This document shows positions 24,776 to 38,300 of a stretch of DNA of 64,000 nucleotides, piece by piece. Location of the stretch: contig NW_027017953.1 in the NCBI RefSeq assembly GCF_032854445.1, positions 436,501 through 500,500 of the forward strand. The letters are read 5' to 3'. Positions within the stretch are counted from its first letter, which is position 1. Each line of letters starts with the position of its first letter. This DNA comes from Liolophura sinensis. Its lineage: Eukaryota; Mollusca; Polyplacophora; Chitonida; Chitonidae. The translations under genes were made by a program, and so were the position numbers. The notes below the pieces were generated by a model. That model did no database searches, had not been told where the DNA came from, and worked only from the letters and a program-made list of their open reading frames with translations.

Positions 24776-25235
24776 CGTTACCAGTGAATACATTGCCTTA
24801 CCAGTCAATGCATGGCCTTACCAGTCAATACATGGCCTTACCAGTGTATACATGGCCTTACCAGTCCATACATGGCCTTACCAGTGTATACATGGCCTTA
24901 CCAGTCAATACATGGCCTTACCAGTGTATACATGGCCTTACCAGTCAATACATGGCCTTACCAGTGTATACATGGCCTTACCAGTCCATACATGGCCTTA
25001 CCAGTGTATACATGGCCTTATCAGTCCATACATGGCCTTACCAGTGTATACATGGCCTTACCAGTCAATACATGGCCTTACCAGTGTATACATGGCCTTA
25101 CCAGTCAATACATGGCCTTACCAGTGTATACATGGCCTTACCAGTCCATACATGGCCTTACCAGTGTATACATGGCCTTATCAGTTCATACATGGCCTTA
25201 CCAGTGTATACATGGGCTTACCAGTTCATACATGT
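24776..25235. repeat. 20-bp minisatellite, about 23 copies
   Basis: The unit is CATGGCCTTACCAGTGTATA, alternating with CAATA and CCATA endings. Alternation of GTGTATA with CA/CC forms gives a 40-bp dimer periodicity, so all three + frames stay open for over 150 codons. The encoded peptides are by-products. Confidence 0.95.
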
Positions 25236-25499
25236 ATTTGAGTTCACACCAAAAAAAGAACACATCGTAGTTCGTTTTAAATTTGAATGCCTTCAGACAC
25301 ATTGATCCCTTAGCCTATTTTCTGCCAGTCTGATTGCCATATAGAATGACTTTATCCTAATTTACACAAAAAGCAGTGAAAAGTAAATGGGTTGAAGAGA
25401 TTGTCTACCAGTACATGTACTCATGTCTCATTGGGGTAAGATTTTGGCAAATAGGTCACTGATTTCTGCTGCACTTCATCTCCATCATGTCAGCAACCT

Positions 25500-27245
25500 G
25501 TGCACTATACCAGATGATAATGTCCATATCCGACACTGGCACTATACCATATAATTATGTCTCTACATCTGACACGGGGGCTGTACCATATGATTATGTC
25601 CCTATATCTGACACAGGCGCTGTACCATATGATTAGATCCCTATATCTGACACGGGCACTATACCATATAAGTATGTCCCTACATCTGACAAAGGCGCTG
25701 TACCATATGATTATGTCCCTATATCTGACACGGGCACTATACCATATGATTATGTCCCTATATCTGACACAGGCACTATACCATATGATTATGTCCCTAC
25801 ATCTGACACGGGCCCTATACCTGACACAGGCACTATACCATATGATTATGTCCCTACATCTGACACGGCACAGGCACTATACCATATAATTATGTCCCTA
25901 TATCTGACAAGGGCACTATACCATATGATTATGTCCCTATATCTGACACGAGCACTATACCATACGATTATGTCCCTATATCTGACACGAGCACTATACC
26001 ATATGATTATGTCCCTACATCTGACACAAACACTTTACCGTATGTCCAGGTATCTAACACAAGCACTATACCATATGATTATGTCCCCATTTCTGATGCA
26101 GGCACTGTACCATATGATTATGTCCAGGTATCTGATATGGGCACTGTACCATATGATTTTGTCCCTGGATCTGACACAGGTGCTGTACCATATGATAATG
26201 TCCTTAATTCTGACACAGGCACTGTAAGACATGATAATGTCTCTATACCTGACACAGGCACTATACCATGTGAATATGTCCCTATATCTGACACTGGCAC
26301 TGTAACACATGATAATGTCTCTATACGTGACACAGGCACTATACCATGTGATTATGTCCCTATATCTGACACGGGCACTGTTCTACATGATAATGCCACT
26401 ATATCTAACACAGGCACTGTACCATATGACAACGTCCCTATATCTGACACAGGGACTGTACTACATGGCACTCTAAAACATGATAATGTCTCTATACCTG
26501 ACACAGGCACTATACCATGTGATTATGTCCCTATATCTGACGCTGGCACTGTAACACATGATAATGTCTCTATATCTGACTCAGGCACTGTACCATTTGA
26601 TAATGTCCCTATATCTGACACAGGCGCTGTACCATATGATAATGTCCCTATATCTGACACAGGCGCTGTACCATATAACAATGTCCCTATCACTGATACA
26701 GGCATTGTACCACATGATAATGTCCCTATACCAGACACTTGCACTGTACCATATGATTATGTCCCTATTTCTGACAAAGGCAGTCTACCATGATAATGTC
26801 ACTATATCTGACACAGGCAATGTACCATATGATAATGTCCCTATTTCTGACACTGGCACTGTACCATATGATAATGTCCCTATATCTGACACTAGTACTG
26901 TACCATATGATAATGTCCCTATTTCTGAGACAGGCACTGTGCCATATGATAATATCTCTATATTTGACATGGGCATTGTACCACATGATGATGTCCCTAT
27001 CAATGACATGGGCACTGTACCACATGATAATGTCCCTATATCTGACACAGGCACTGTACCATATGATTATGTCCCTATTTCTGACAAAGGCAGTCTGCCA
27101 TGATAATGTCACTATATCTGACACAGGCACTGTACCATATGATAATGTCCCTATTTCTGACACAGGCACTGTACCACATGATAATATCTCTATCACTGAC
27201 ATGGGCACTGTACCACATGATAATGTCCCTATTTCTGACAGAGGC
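25500..27245. repeat. 39-bp minisatellite, about 45 copies
   Basis: The unit is CTGACACAGGCACTGTACCA plus TATGATAATGTCCCTATAT, 13 codons long, so frames of 90-218 codons occur on both strands. Units at about 26700-26800 and 27000-27110 show the same unusual neighbours (TCTGACAAAGGCAGTCTRCC), indicating duplication of a block of about 310 bp. Confidence 0.95.
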
Positions 27246-27689
27246 CAGAAGTATGATGATGGTGATTACTGGCTGTAAGCTGTTTCACAATATCCATATA
27301 GCATTGTGAGACTACAGTCAAACACCGTAGATGCTGACAGAAAACAGAAAAAACATTTGTATTATACATGTACATATAGCTTGCTGTGCAGGACACATTA
27401 AGTGCTTGTCTGACCTGCTTTAAGAACATAATAGCATATACATGCAAGAGCTGCACCTCTCATTCACATTCTGTACAATTATATTTTGTGTAATACCTAT
27501 ATGTAGAGAAATTAATCACAAAACATTTTCTGTTCATCATAGGCAGGCTGATAAATGATGAAGAGAAGCGAGCAATGACATTCTAAGCAGATTTCAATGT
27601 TCACACAGGTACAAGTGCTGTAACCTATTCTCACAGCCATGTTGGAGACCGTCAACTTTGGTTGTTAGAGATCCAACATGGCAGCCAGT
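27246..27689. other. Stretch without recognisable gene
   Basis: Unique-looking sequence between arrays, in the downstream flank of the KLHL gene. Confidence 0.4.
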
Positions 27690-27845
27690 ACAAGTAACTG
27701 AGCAGCACTTATAGCAGCCAGTACAATTAATCGACCAGTATTTATGGCAGCCAGTACAATTAATCAACCAGTATTTATGGCAGCCAGTACAATTAATCAA
27801 CCAGTATTTATGGCAGCCAGTACAATTAATCAACCAGTATTTGTT
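27690..27845. repeat. 33-bp minisatellite, about 4-5 copies
   Basis: The unit is GGCAGCCAGTACAATTAATC plus AACCAGTATTTAT. The last three units are identical. Confidence 0.9.
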
Positions 27846-28586
27846 TGGATAAAGCTCACCTTGGAATTCAATGCCAATTTTACACAATCAACACAATGTA
27901 ATGACAAGCAGAACATTAGTGTTAATCATTATTTGTTCAATGTAAAATCACCACCACTCCCCACCACCCCACCTCAAAAAACTTAATATACCTTTTAACA
28001 ACGTAAGCACAGAGGTGGCAATATGCTTACCAAAGCATACACATTACACCAACTCACACTACAAGTCTACACGATACTGTTTACTCTCTGATATGTGGCA
28101 ACCATCAAGATTTGGAATATGGACAAAAAGAAAAAACATACTAGTGCATGAGTCAACTTTTAGTGAATCTGCTATGGCATGGAAAGTCTGTTGTTCTTCC
28201 CTGAAAATTGTGGAAATGTTCATGTGTAAATTGTGACCTATTCCTGACCTTTGACCTGAATTACCCACAAGTCTATGTAACACACCTGTCTACAATATCA
28301 GAGTAGCATCACCACCTTAGAAACAACCTGAACAAACAACATGGCAAAAACAACGAAATATCAAATTTACATCTCTTAGGTACATCTTCAAAAGTAAAGC
28401 TATCCGTTTGGTTCTTGTGACATGAAATATTTAAGAAAAACATGTAATGCCCTTGTGCTTTATGATAAGTTATCACAACCAAACCATTTAAATGATTTCA
28501 TACCACAATTCAGCAACAGAACACACAAAGTCTTCAGCAGTGCTCAGTAGCAGCATCAGCAAGGACGCCGTGACACAAACAGTGTG

Positions 28587-30314
28587 TCACATAGAAAGCG
28601 CCACACAACCATGACACGCTCGCGGATCAATCATTGACCGCTCTATGGTCCACTTGTTAGTGGCCGGATCATAGCACTCTACAATCTTACTGGGTTTAGA
28701 GTCGACCAATCCGCCCGTGATGTAGATCTTACCGTTGAGAACGGTAGCGCCACTGTGGATATGTGCATAGTGCATGTCAGGCAGACGCCGGAATGTCCGC
28801 TTGAGTGGATTGAGCGTGATCACCTTCTTACTGTCCTCCCAGATGATGTAGAATATTCGATTCAGAACAACGATCTGTGAGAACTGAATAGGCTCAGGAA
28901 GAATGTACTGTTCCCCCGAAGTCTTGACAGCTGAGCTGGTGCATAGATAACTGTCTAACGTGTTTACTTTGGCGTCTCCCTGAAGTCCTCCGATCTCAAT
29001 CAGCGTCGTGCTGTACGGAACGATGCGCGACTGCTTCCTGGGGAAGGGGCACTGACCGACCACTGCCCACGAGTCCGTCACTGGGTCGTACCGGTCAATA
29101 TCCTCACGGTCAACCACACGGTCATCGTAACTAATCCCACCTATAATATAAAGCTTCCCGTCCACTGCCGCAGACGTGTGACGAGCACGCGGCTTCAGGA
29201 GAGACGCTCCCGCCGACCACGTCCTTTTCATTGCATCAAAGCGCCACACATTCGTCACAATCCGTCCGTCTAAAATTCCACCTGTGACTACGATAGAGTT
29301 ATCTACGGTAGCCACACTGTACCAGGACACGGGCTGGGGGAGGTCGTCCACAGAGCTCCACTTGTCCTTCTGGGGATCAAACATCTCCACCCCCTGTGTA
29401 ATGAAGCCGTTGATGCCGCCCACCACAACCATCACCTCCTTAGCCACCGTGGAGGGTCGTGGGTGCACCTGTTGCGCCTGCATGCTGCGCCTCCGCTTTC
29501 CCTGCTGGTCATAGATAGACTCATGGTGTTTCTGGGCCTCTGTCACCAGCAGCAGACTCTTCTCACAGCTCTGTATCAGCGAGTCCTGCTCTATCACTTG
29601 AAGGTATTGTCTGTCTACAATCGGCAAACGCACCAGCTCCAGGATCTCATACAGGTACTGTTTACGACTGTTCAGGTCGTGATGCATCCACCGCATTACA
29701 GCATCATAAACTGTCTCCTCGCTGCGCACGTCAATCAAATCACTAGAAATGTACGCTAGAAGACGATCCTTGGGAAGAATGAGGAACTCATCGTACTCCA
29801 CCACTATACTGAAATTATCTAGAGTATATTTGTGACTTTCCTCGTGGAGTTTCTTACAGGAATGCAACTGGGCAAAATGCTCTATACCAATACAGTTGGA
29901 CGGATGCAGCTGTTTCTGAAGGAACTTGCAGCATATATCCACAATGGCAGGGTACTGAAACAGGCTTCCTGCAGCTAATAACTCCTGCGCGTTTTCCTGT
30001 GTCACCTCTAACTGACCACTGTATGCGTAATCCACCAAACGTCTTAAGGTCACAGGGGAGATCTCATTAAACAGGACTTTAGCCTCGCGACTTTCTCGTA
30101 AGTCACTGCTGAACATGGCTTTAAAGTAAGGACTGCTCACGGCTAAAACATTTCTGTGGACGGGGAACTCTTCACTCCCCACACACAAGATGGCGTCTGT
30201 GAAGGCGGCCTCACTGCGGAATAGATTAAGCTTGTTGAGGATGTCGTCACCATAGTCTGGATTCCTCAGCAGCATGGTCTGCTCAGGGAAAGGTTCGCTA
30301 CCTCGCCTTTCCAT
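28587..30314 (-). CDS. BTB-BACK-Kelch protein (kelch-like, KLHL24/KLHL6-type)
   Basis: A single uninterrupted 575-codon exon. The chosen ATG at 30314 has a strong context (ACCATGG); an in-frame TTG two codons upstream is not needed. An N-terminal BTB domain lies at about residues 32-130 (FTDAILCVGSEEFPVHR, then LAVSSPYFKAMFSSDLRES, and FNEI matching the Cullin-3-contacting phi-x-E motif). A BACK domain follows at about 135-245. Six kelch blades occupy about 293-575, with GG doublets in VVVGG, VVTGG, YIIGG, IEIGG and YITGG; the fifth blade lacks the GG (FYIIWED). By family knowledge such proteins are substrate adaptors of Cullin-3 ubiquitin ligases; the substrate here is unknown. Length and order are those of vertebrate KLHL proteins; the HGCV ending and BACK sequence recall KLHL24/KLHL6, but orthology needs a tree. 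It is divergent from the TMEM14C-like gene, about 5 kb apart. Confidence 0.93.
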   Translation of the reverse strand: MERRGSEPFPEQTMLLRNPDYGDDILNKLNLFRSEAAFTDAILCVGSEEFPVHRNVLAVSSPYFKAMFSSDLRESREAKVLFNEISPVTLRRLVDYAYSGQLEVTQENAQELLAAGSLFQYPAIVDICCKFLQKQLHPSNCIGIEHFAQLHSCKKLHEESHKYTLDNFSIVVEYDEFLILPKDRLLAYISSDLIDVRSEETVYDAVMRWMHHDLNSRKQYLYEILELVRLPIVDRQYLQVIEQDSLIQSCEKSLLLVTEAQKHHESIYDQQGKRRRSMQAQQVHPRPSTVAKEVMVVVGGINGFITQGVEMFDPQKDKWSSVDDLPQPVSWYSVATVDNSIVVTGGILDGRIVTNVWRFDAMKRTWSAGASLLKPRARHTSAAVDGKLYIIGGISYDDRVVDREDIDRYDPVTDSWAVVGQCPFPRKQSRIVPYSTTLIEIGGLQGDAKVNTLDSYLCTSSAVKTSGEQYILPEPIQFSQIVVLNRIFYIIWEDSKKVITLNPLKRTFRRLPDMHYAHIHSGATVLNGKIYITGGLVDSKPSKIVECYDPATNKWTIERSMIDPRACHGCVALSM

Positions 30315-32121
30315 GGTCAAAGGGCTGGTCAGAAGTGAATAGTGAGAGCGTTGGCTTGTTGGCTGGTCTGCTGGTCAGTCTACACCCTGACAGAGCTGGG
30401 AGTAGCCGTGTCAAGGACAGCTTAGGGACATTCCCTCGCACACACAGCTGATCTCCATACTGCATTGGAGGAGGGCGCTGCCAAAAGAACAATGTTGCTC
30501 CTGAGCCTTTGTTGTTGTTGTTGTCAAGGCAGGCACCTGGATAACAGATCAAGATAATCTCAGATTATGAAAGTTCGATGGTAATCTCTCAGAGTTAAAC
30601 CCTTCCCTTATTGAAAGCTTAGCACCTGGGCTTAGTATACCCTGGGGCGTGTGGGTACTGGCACTGTATGTAACAGACAGTTTAACAAAACACCTGTGTT
30701 TAGAGATCCATGTACAGGATGTTGGCAATTAGTAGCTGCAGCAGGAGAATCAGTACCGATTCATCTCTAACAGCTGATACACTTATTTCATCCAGTCACC
30801 TCACCTGCACACAGTAACTTACATCTTCTAAATCTCCTTCCATTAATGCAAATATCTCATGTTAAGGTGACAAATATGCGGTAAAACATTTATACATTTC
30901 AACTTTTATGCGGCTGCCCTCTGTGCACTTGTTAGTGGAGTAGACAGATTTTAAGTTGAAAACAGAGGGTGTTAATGACTACCAGGTGTATATTAACAAT
31001 GCCCTGACTACAGCCTGGGTCTGAACATGCAAACAGCTTGGTCAACGGTGACAGCCCTCTACAAAATGACTCCGCCTAATCCTGACGCCCCTGTGGTTTG
31101 GGTGGTACACATGCTGATACCAGCAGGACCACTCGCACGCTCCCACTAAACCAGCTAGGGTTATCGGGTATTATTCACCGGCGACAATGGGTGAGATAAA
31201 CAAGCTTTAGTCTCAGGCAATGTCCATGGACAATGAATAGAAACCAGTCAACTATGAAAGGCAACCAATAAATGACCACTTGTCATGCCAGAACGGCTGC
31301 CTATAAAGAAGTCTGCCTTACATATAACCATTATTTAAGTTGTGGCAGATGTACATGTAGGTTCAGAGATCATGCCAGTTGTCTTTTTAGAATGTATAAA
31401 GACCTACAAGGACAGAAGCTACCATGTTATGATCAACCCATGGATATGGCTTTGATATATGTGAAGGTCAAATCTGGCACTGCAAGTTAGTCCGTAAGAT
31501 AAAACATTTAAAAATACTAAAGGTAACAAATTTTACTTGCATCTGAAAGGAAAAAAAAGTGACTAAGTAAACATAAATACCAATTGGGAAGATATCAAGT
31601 CATTTAAAATTTACCCCCAAAAACATACCCTAGCAAGAGAGGTCTCAGCCAGGTAATAACACTGATAACAAATCAAAATTAGAAAAAACTTCATTTTTGA
31701 GGATTTTCTTTCTTTCATATAACCCCTCTGTTTTAGGCATATTTTCTGTCAGTGGTCGAAAATATCTGAAAATGATGTTATCGATGAACATACTGGGAAT
31801 GGGGACAGGTCTAGCGCCCCTAATTTGGGCTCTCCTTCAAACAAGGTGGTTTTGTCAGCTATCATTGTTGACGTCACCCAAGCAGGCTATTTAATTTCCA
31901 GACTGACAGCTGGGACCTTAGAACTAGTGTAGTCAAAAGGCATCTTTACACCCCAGCAAAAGATGTTTTTTTATACTTTTGCATCTTCATCAACATCATA
32001 TACTCCCTGTTAAGAAATAAAAACCTAATATTTCATGTCTTCTTCAGCTTAGCCCTGGAACAGCTTCAGAGTATGAGAACGGAAAAGATTAGGCTGACTT
32101 TCTTCTTTTAATCTGAGTGTT
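30315..32121. other. KLHL 5' flank and intergenic sequence
   Basis: Should contain the minus-strand promoter and 5' leader of the KLHL gene. No TATA element or transcription start could be assigned by eye. No other coding region was seen. Confidence 0.4.
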
Positions 32122-32341
32122 ACTATAACATAGCCAAGCTGTGCCAAATGGGATCAGATGTGAACTTGGAAAGGAAGGACTGATATTGTTCATCACTATA
32201 ACATAGCCAAGCTGTGCCAAATGGGATCAGATGTGAACTTGGAAAGGAAGGACTGATATTGTTCATCACTATAACATAGCCAAGCTGTGCCAAATGGGAT
32301 CAGATGTGAACTTGGAAAGGAAGGACTGATATTGTTCATCC
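32122..32341. repeat. 73-bp tandem repeat, 3 copies
   Basis: Three virtually identical copies start at 32122, 32195 and 32268 (ACTATAACATAGCCAAGCTG). The near identity suggests a young expansion. Confidence 0.95.
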
Positions 32342-32479
32342 ACTATGGCACTCAACATACTGAATGAAACAACCATATGACCAATAAATGATGCGTGAAA
32401 ATTACAATCAAATCTAAATCAAGTCAACAGTTTTCACGGTTCAACCAAGAGCAGAAATGACAGAAATGATCCAGAGATG

Positions 32480-32870
32480 AGTCATGAATGCATGTCGTCG
32501 GGGGCAGAAGAGGGAGAAATCTGTGCCATGCACTTGTCGTCACGGACAGAAGAGGGAGAAATCTGTACCATGCATTTGTCGTCAGGGACAGAAGACGGAG
32601 AAATCTGTGCCATGCACTTGTCGTCACAGACAGAAGAGGGAGAAATCTGTGCCACGCACTTGTTGTCATGGGAATAAGAGGGAGAAATCTGTGCCATGCA
32701 CTTGTCATCACAGACAGAAGACGGAGAAATCTGTGCCATGCACTTGTCGTCACAGACAGAAGAGGAAGAAAACTGTGCCATAAACTTGTCACAGACAGAG
32801 GAGGGAGAAATCTGTGCCATGCGCTTGTCGTCACGAAAAGAAGAGGGAGACATCTGTGCCATGCACTTCA
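32480..32870. repeat. 42-bp minisatellite, about 9-10 copies
   Basis: The unit is GCCATGCACTTGTCGTCACA plus GACAGAAGAGGGAGAAATCTGT, 14 codons. It is open in five frames over 66-138 codons; these frames are by-products. It lies upstream of both divergent genes. Confidence 0.95.
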
Positions 32871-32879
32871 AAAGGAGCT

Positions 32880-35278
32880 CAGACAAAGCGTCATGTCAAC
32901 TTAGATTTGCTGGCAAAGTTGCTCCATTTGAAAACTTGATGCACTGAACTACCCAGGCTTGCACTTAAAATATGTTGAGGCTGGTCTTCTCTTAGCATTG
33001 CCAGAGGAAAGGAATCTTATTTTAGAAATATCTCATTTAGAGTGAAATGGACAGAACACCCTGTCTGCCCTCACAAAATATTTATTGTTCCCCTCATCTA
33101 GTTTATTTATGCATCTTTTTTGACATCTTTTCTTCCAAGCAGTTCTGCAATGTCTGGACTCAAAATTTTACCTAATAATTTATTTCATGATGGTGTTTAG
33201 TACATACAGAGAGTTCATGACCCTTCCAGAACACAACTTACAAATAGCAATCAACAAGACAAAATGAAGACAACTTATGCACAGAAGTTGTACATATTGA
33301 CATAGGGTTCATGTTTGTTTTGCAGCATCCATTCACATGTCATTTAGTCTGAGTACACTGACTGTTGGATGAAGAATATTTGGATATGTCATATTCAGGG
33401 CAGCTCAATCTAGTCCGATACCAGCACAAATGGTTAAGAACAGATGACGACCGAAATAAGCATTCCACTTATCTCTAGCTGGTCAAATCCACGTCATAAC
33501 ACTTCTTCTTCCCATCACTGCACATAATTCTGTAATGGACAATGGAGCTGGTCTGAAGGTGGAGCAGCTTTGAAAATGGCATATATAAATATTCCTCAAC
33601 CAACACTCAGTGTACTCGGATTTTGTTAATTGGAACAAGTTTTAAACGGGTTAGAACATAAGAAAATCGCAAAAACCTGTTTGACAGCCAATCATCACAA
33701 ATGTTTTGAATCTATGGTTAAATGTAGCTGATCAGTGTAGATCAACTGCCTCAGCAACTGTGTCAGAATTCAAAACAAAGAATGTTCTGATATTCACTCT
33801 GGGGCCATTCTTGGGCGATCAAAATGTTGCAAAATCTTTAGCGCACTTTGGTACTACAGTAAGTAATCATTCAGTAGCTGAGTAAATTGCAATGAACCGG
33901 TAGTGTAACTCTAAAATGTAAATTAAAATCAAAGAGAATGCAATTAAACTTAAAATGTATCCACTTTTTCATTTCAATGTAAGTTATGTAAATGATCCAG
34001 AATTAAATTGTGAACAAATATCATAATTAACAAAAACTTAATCACAATGGTGACAATCCTCTGGACATCACGTTGAAAGTTGTGATTAGCACATTTACCC
34101 TGGAAATAACATAAACGCTTCTATGTCGTACATGTAATCCGTTCGCTGCACTAAATTTAATCTTATATTGCTAAAAAGACTAAAGTTTGCCGGCCAATCC
34201 ATCATTAAATCTATTCGACGTATTTATCTGTATGAATGCCCCAAAAAATGTTCAAAAACTGACCAAGAAGTCTCCATGACTCATTTCACGTCTTTCTAGA
34301 CGGCCATCTTTCAGTGTTCTCGAGGAACCCCCATTTCTGACGTCACGAACAAGTACTGTCGGAATCCCCCAACAAGGGAAGACTTCCTAGGTGAAATATA
34401 CCCTACAGTTTATAGCAGATAACAGACGTTCACATTTTATATGACATAACTTTTCGCACTGCGCCCCTTCTGTAAACTTCAGACCTTCGTGTACGTGGTA
34501 ATACTGTATTATATTGAATTTGACGATTCGGATTTCACACCTTCCGGTATCACTGAAAACTGCTGACTTCAGTTTACCGGGTAGTTTAGTTTTTCTTTCA
34601 AGCAGTAATATCTTCCATTAAAACCATATATTCAGGAGTTTATTTGACTGCCGCTTGACGCCCTGGACCCTGATTTGAACACTTCGTTGACGTGGCGGCT
34701 GATATAACTGTTGTGTTAACCCCAGTGATTACATTTGTGGCATTTGTATTACAAACAAAAGCAAGAAGTAAAAGATTTTTTGTGACATCATACTGTACTG
34801 TATTCATACTGTAAAGCCTCGTAATAAAACATATTTGGGAGTTTGAAATTCATTGAAATGCTCTTCCCAAAGTTAACAACGTTTTAAAATGTAAATATCG
34901 GTTTTAGAACCTATAAATAGGCCTACAACTCGAGCAAGGGTTTCCATGAACTATTGATAAGTTTAAAGCTTTCAATACATTTTTTTAGTCATTTTAAAAT
35001 GCTTCCCACCATTGAAGAAAGAAAACCTTTCCGACTGATATAAACAATACACTTGCAATTCCTGTCAAAATCAGCCTTTTAGTTGCTGTTAAATATGCAA
35101 CCAATTTGCAAGCTACAAAGCCGTCTCCGAGTGTCCTTAGACCTGTACCGGTAACTGGAATATGACGTCATGGTTTTGTGGGGGGTTATTTGTCACCAGG
35201 CCTTTTTCATTCGGTCCCATTTGAACATCGCGAGTGCTGGCTCGGAGACATAACTTCTATTTGTCAACCAACTCAGAG
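32880..35278. other. Intergenic sequence and TMEM14C-like 5' flank
   Basis: A/T-rich, unique-looking. The promoter and 5' leader of the downstream gene must lie in its last part, but I could not fix a start site. No repeats or other coding exons were found. Confidence 0.4.
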
Positions 35279-35351
35279 ATGGCAGATATAATCAGTATTG
35301 TTTATGCGTCTGTCGTGGCAATTGGTGGAATTATCGGATATGTCAAAGCCG
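35279..35351 (+). CDS. TMEM14C: TMEM14C-like exon 1
   Basis: The ATG lies in GAGATGG context and opens 24 codons plus one base. Donor CCG|GTGAGT. Encodes the first membrane segment ending in the family signature [10 protein letters not shown], whose final Gly is split across the intron. Confidence 0.92.
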
Positions 35352-38300
35352 GTGAGTAGTCCATGTGTACAACACAATCTGTAAAATATTTCCTTCTGCG
35401 GTAAATATGTGCAGTTTTTCACGAGTTCAGCCTCGGCCTGGGTGAGTTACGGTTGCACTTCCTCAGAAAGACCTCATCATAGAAGTGTTAATGTCCGTCC
35501 AGTTTTCGTGAATCTTGTATTGACATTGTGCTTCTCTCACTTTTTAGCTCGGGTTTCGAAGTAAGGGGAGCAATTGTGAAAGGGGGATCAGATGTTGTCG
35601 GTGACGGTGTAGGTAGGCGATGTCGAGTTTGGTTAAAGTTTTTGGCAAATAGGTTTTCAGTGTCCACCTTATAGTACACAGATATAGCCAATCGTCAGCA
35701 GCGATTTGCACATGAAATACCCAGTTCACATGGCCAAAATTTAAATCGGATCAAATCACAAGTGGTTTCAGCCAGTTGTGAAAATGCATGCGTTCACACG
35801 ACCATGTGGTCAAGCCAGGTTTAAGCCTGTTCAGGCATTTGTCAATTCACACTGTCACATTTAAGCCAATTCAGGCATTTTCAGGCATTGGCTCAGTCGG
35901 TTAAAGCGCTAGCGCAGCGTAATGACCCAGGAGTCTCTCACCAATGCGGTCACTGTGAGTTCAAGTCCAGCTCATGCTGGCGGCTGTACGTGAGAAGGTC
36001 TTCCAGCAACCTGCGGATGGTCGTGGGTTTCCCCCGGGCTCTGCCCGGTTTCCACCCACCATAATGCTGGTCGCCGTCGTATAAGTGAAATATTCTTGAG
36101 TACGGCGTAAAACACCAATCAAAAAAAAAAAATAAATAAACTCAACTAGCGTGTAAGCTCAACATAACACAAACAGTGGGCAATAGTTGAAATGTGCCAA
36201 AAGAAATTGATTTTGTCTTGCACTCAGACCTTAACTGTTAAGAGAATGTCCCTTGTGAAATGATTGAATGTCATAATTATATTGATATTAGATTGGTGTT
36301 TTGACGTTGGTTTGGAGGGATGATCATGTGTAAATGTTACTTTCAGCACCAAAAGTAATATTTTGTATTTATTAACCCCTTAAAATGCACCTTTTTAGAG
36401 TGAACTTTTAGAGCAAATACAATATATAACTCTTAATTTCATGCACAAAAAAACAATCACGTGAAAAATGGATGAATTTCTTGTGTTTAGTTGGTTTTAA
36501 AACATATCAAGTGATCACTGCATGTTTATGTTTTGAGTTTTTCTTTTGCCATGAATTTCACGTGCTGACCTGGTTGTTAGACAGACCCAGTCTGGACTAT
36601 ATTCCAGTTTGTGGCCGTTATCTGCACACTGGTTAAGTGTAATGATGGAACTGTGTGTAGGACACGAGACCCTGTACTGTATAAGTTTATTGCCTGTTAC
36701 ATACCTGTGACGTGCTACACAACAGTGGGCAACAGCAACTGTCACATATCTGTGACGTGTGCTACACAACAGTGGGTAACAGCAAGTGTTATATACATGT
36801 GACGTGTTTTACGCAACAGTTGGCAACAGCAACAAAATGTGTTACACAACAGTGGGCAACAGCAACAAAATGTGTTACACAACAGTGGGCAACAGCAACC
36901 GTTACATACCTGTGACATGTACTACACAACAGTTGGCAACAGCAACTGTTACATACCTTTAACGTATTTTAAGCAAAAGTGGGCAACAGCAACTGTTACA
37001 TACCTGTGACGTGTGCTACACAAGAGTGGGTAACAGCAACTGTTACATATCTGTGACGTGTTTTACGCAACAGTGGGCAACAGCACCTATTACATACCTG
37101 TGATGTGTGCTACACAAGAGTGGGCAACAGCAATTGTTACATACCTGTGACTTGTGCTACACAATAGTGGGCAACAGCAACTGTTACATACCTGTGATGT
37201 GTGCTACACAATAGTGGGCAACAGCAACTGTTACATACCTGTGATGTGTGCTACACAGTAGTGGGCAACAGCAACTGTTACATACCTGTGACTTGTGCTA
37301 CACAAGAGTGGGCAACAGCAACTGTTTCATATCTGTGACGCGTGTTACACAACAGTGGGCAACAGCAACTGTTACATACCTGTGATGTGTGCTACACAAT
37401 AGTGGGCAACAGCAACTGTTACATACCTGTGATGTGCTACACAGTAGTGGGAAACAGCAACTGTTACATACCTGTGATGTGCTACACAGTAGTGGGCAAC
37501 AGCAACTGTTACATACCTGTGATGTGTGTTACACAACAGTGGGAAACAGCAACTGTTACATACCTGTGATGTGCTACACAGTAGTGGGCAACAGCAACTG
37601 TTACATACGTGTGATGTGTGCTACACAAGAGTGGGCAACAGCAACTGTTACATACCTGTAATGTGTGTTACACAATAGTGGGCAACAGCAACTGTTACAT
37701 ACCTGTGACTTGTGCTACACAAGAGTGGGCAACAGCAACTGTTACATACCTGTGATGTGCTACACAGTAGTGGGCAACAGCAACTGTTACATACCTGTGA
37801 TGTGTGTTACACAACAGTGGGAAACAGCAACTGTTATATACCTGTGATGTGTGTTACACAACAGTGGGTAACAGCAACTGTTACATACCTGTGATGTGGG
37901 TAACAGCAACTGTTACATACGTGTGATGTGTGTTACACAACAGTGGGTAACAGCAACTGTTACATACCTGTGATGTGTGTTACACAACAGTGGGTAACAG
38001 CAACTGTTACATACCTGTGATGTGTGTTACACAACAGTGGGTAACAGCAACTGTTACATACCTGTGATGTGTGTTACACAACAGTGGGTAACAGCAACTG
38101 TTACATACCTGTGATGTGTGTTACACAACAGTGGGCAACAGCAACTGTTACATACCTGTGATGTGTGTTACACAACAGTGGGTAACAGCAACTGTTACAT
38201 ACCTGTGACTTGTGCTACACAAGAGTGGGCAACAGCAACTGTTACATACCTGTGATGTGCTACACAGTAGTGGGCAACAGCAACTGTTACATACCTGTGA

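Noticed and set aside
24765-27309. Many 80-218 codon frames on both strands
   Set aside because: All are by-products of the 20-bp and 39-bp arrays; overlapping frames in several phases are open at once, which real genes do not show.
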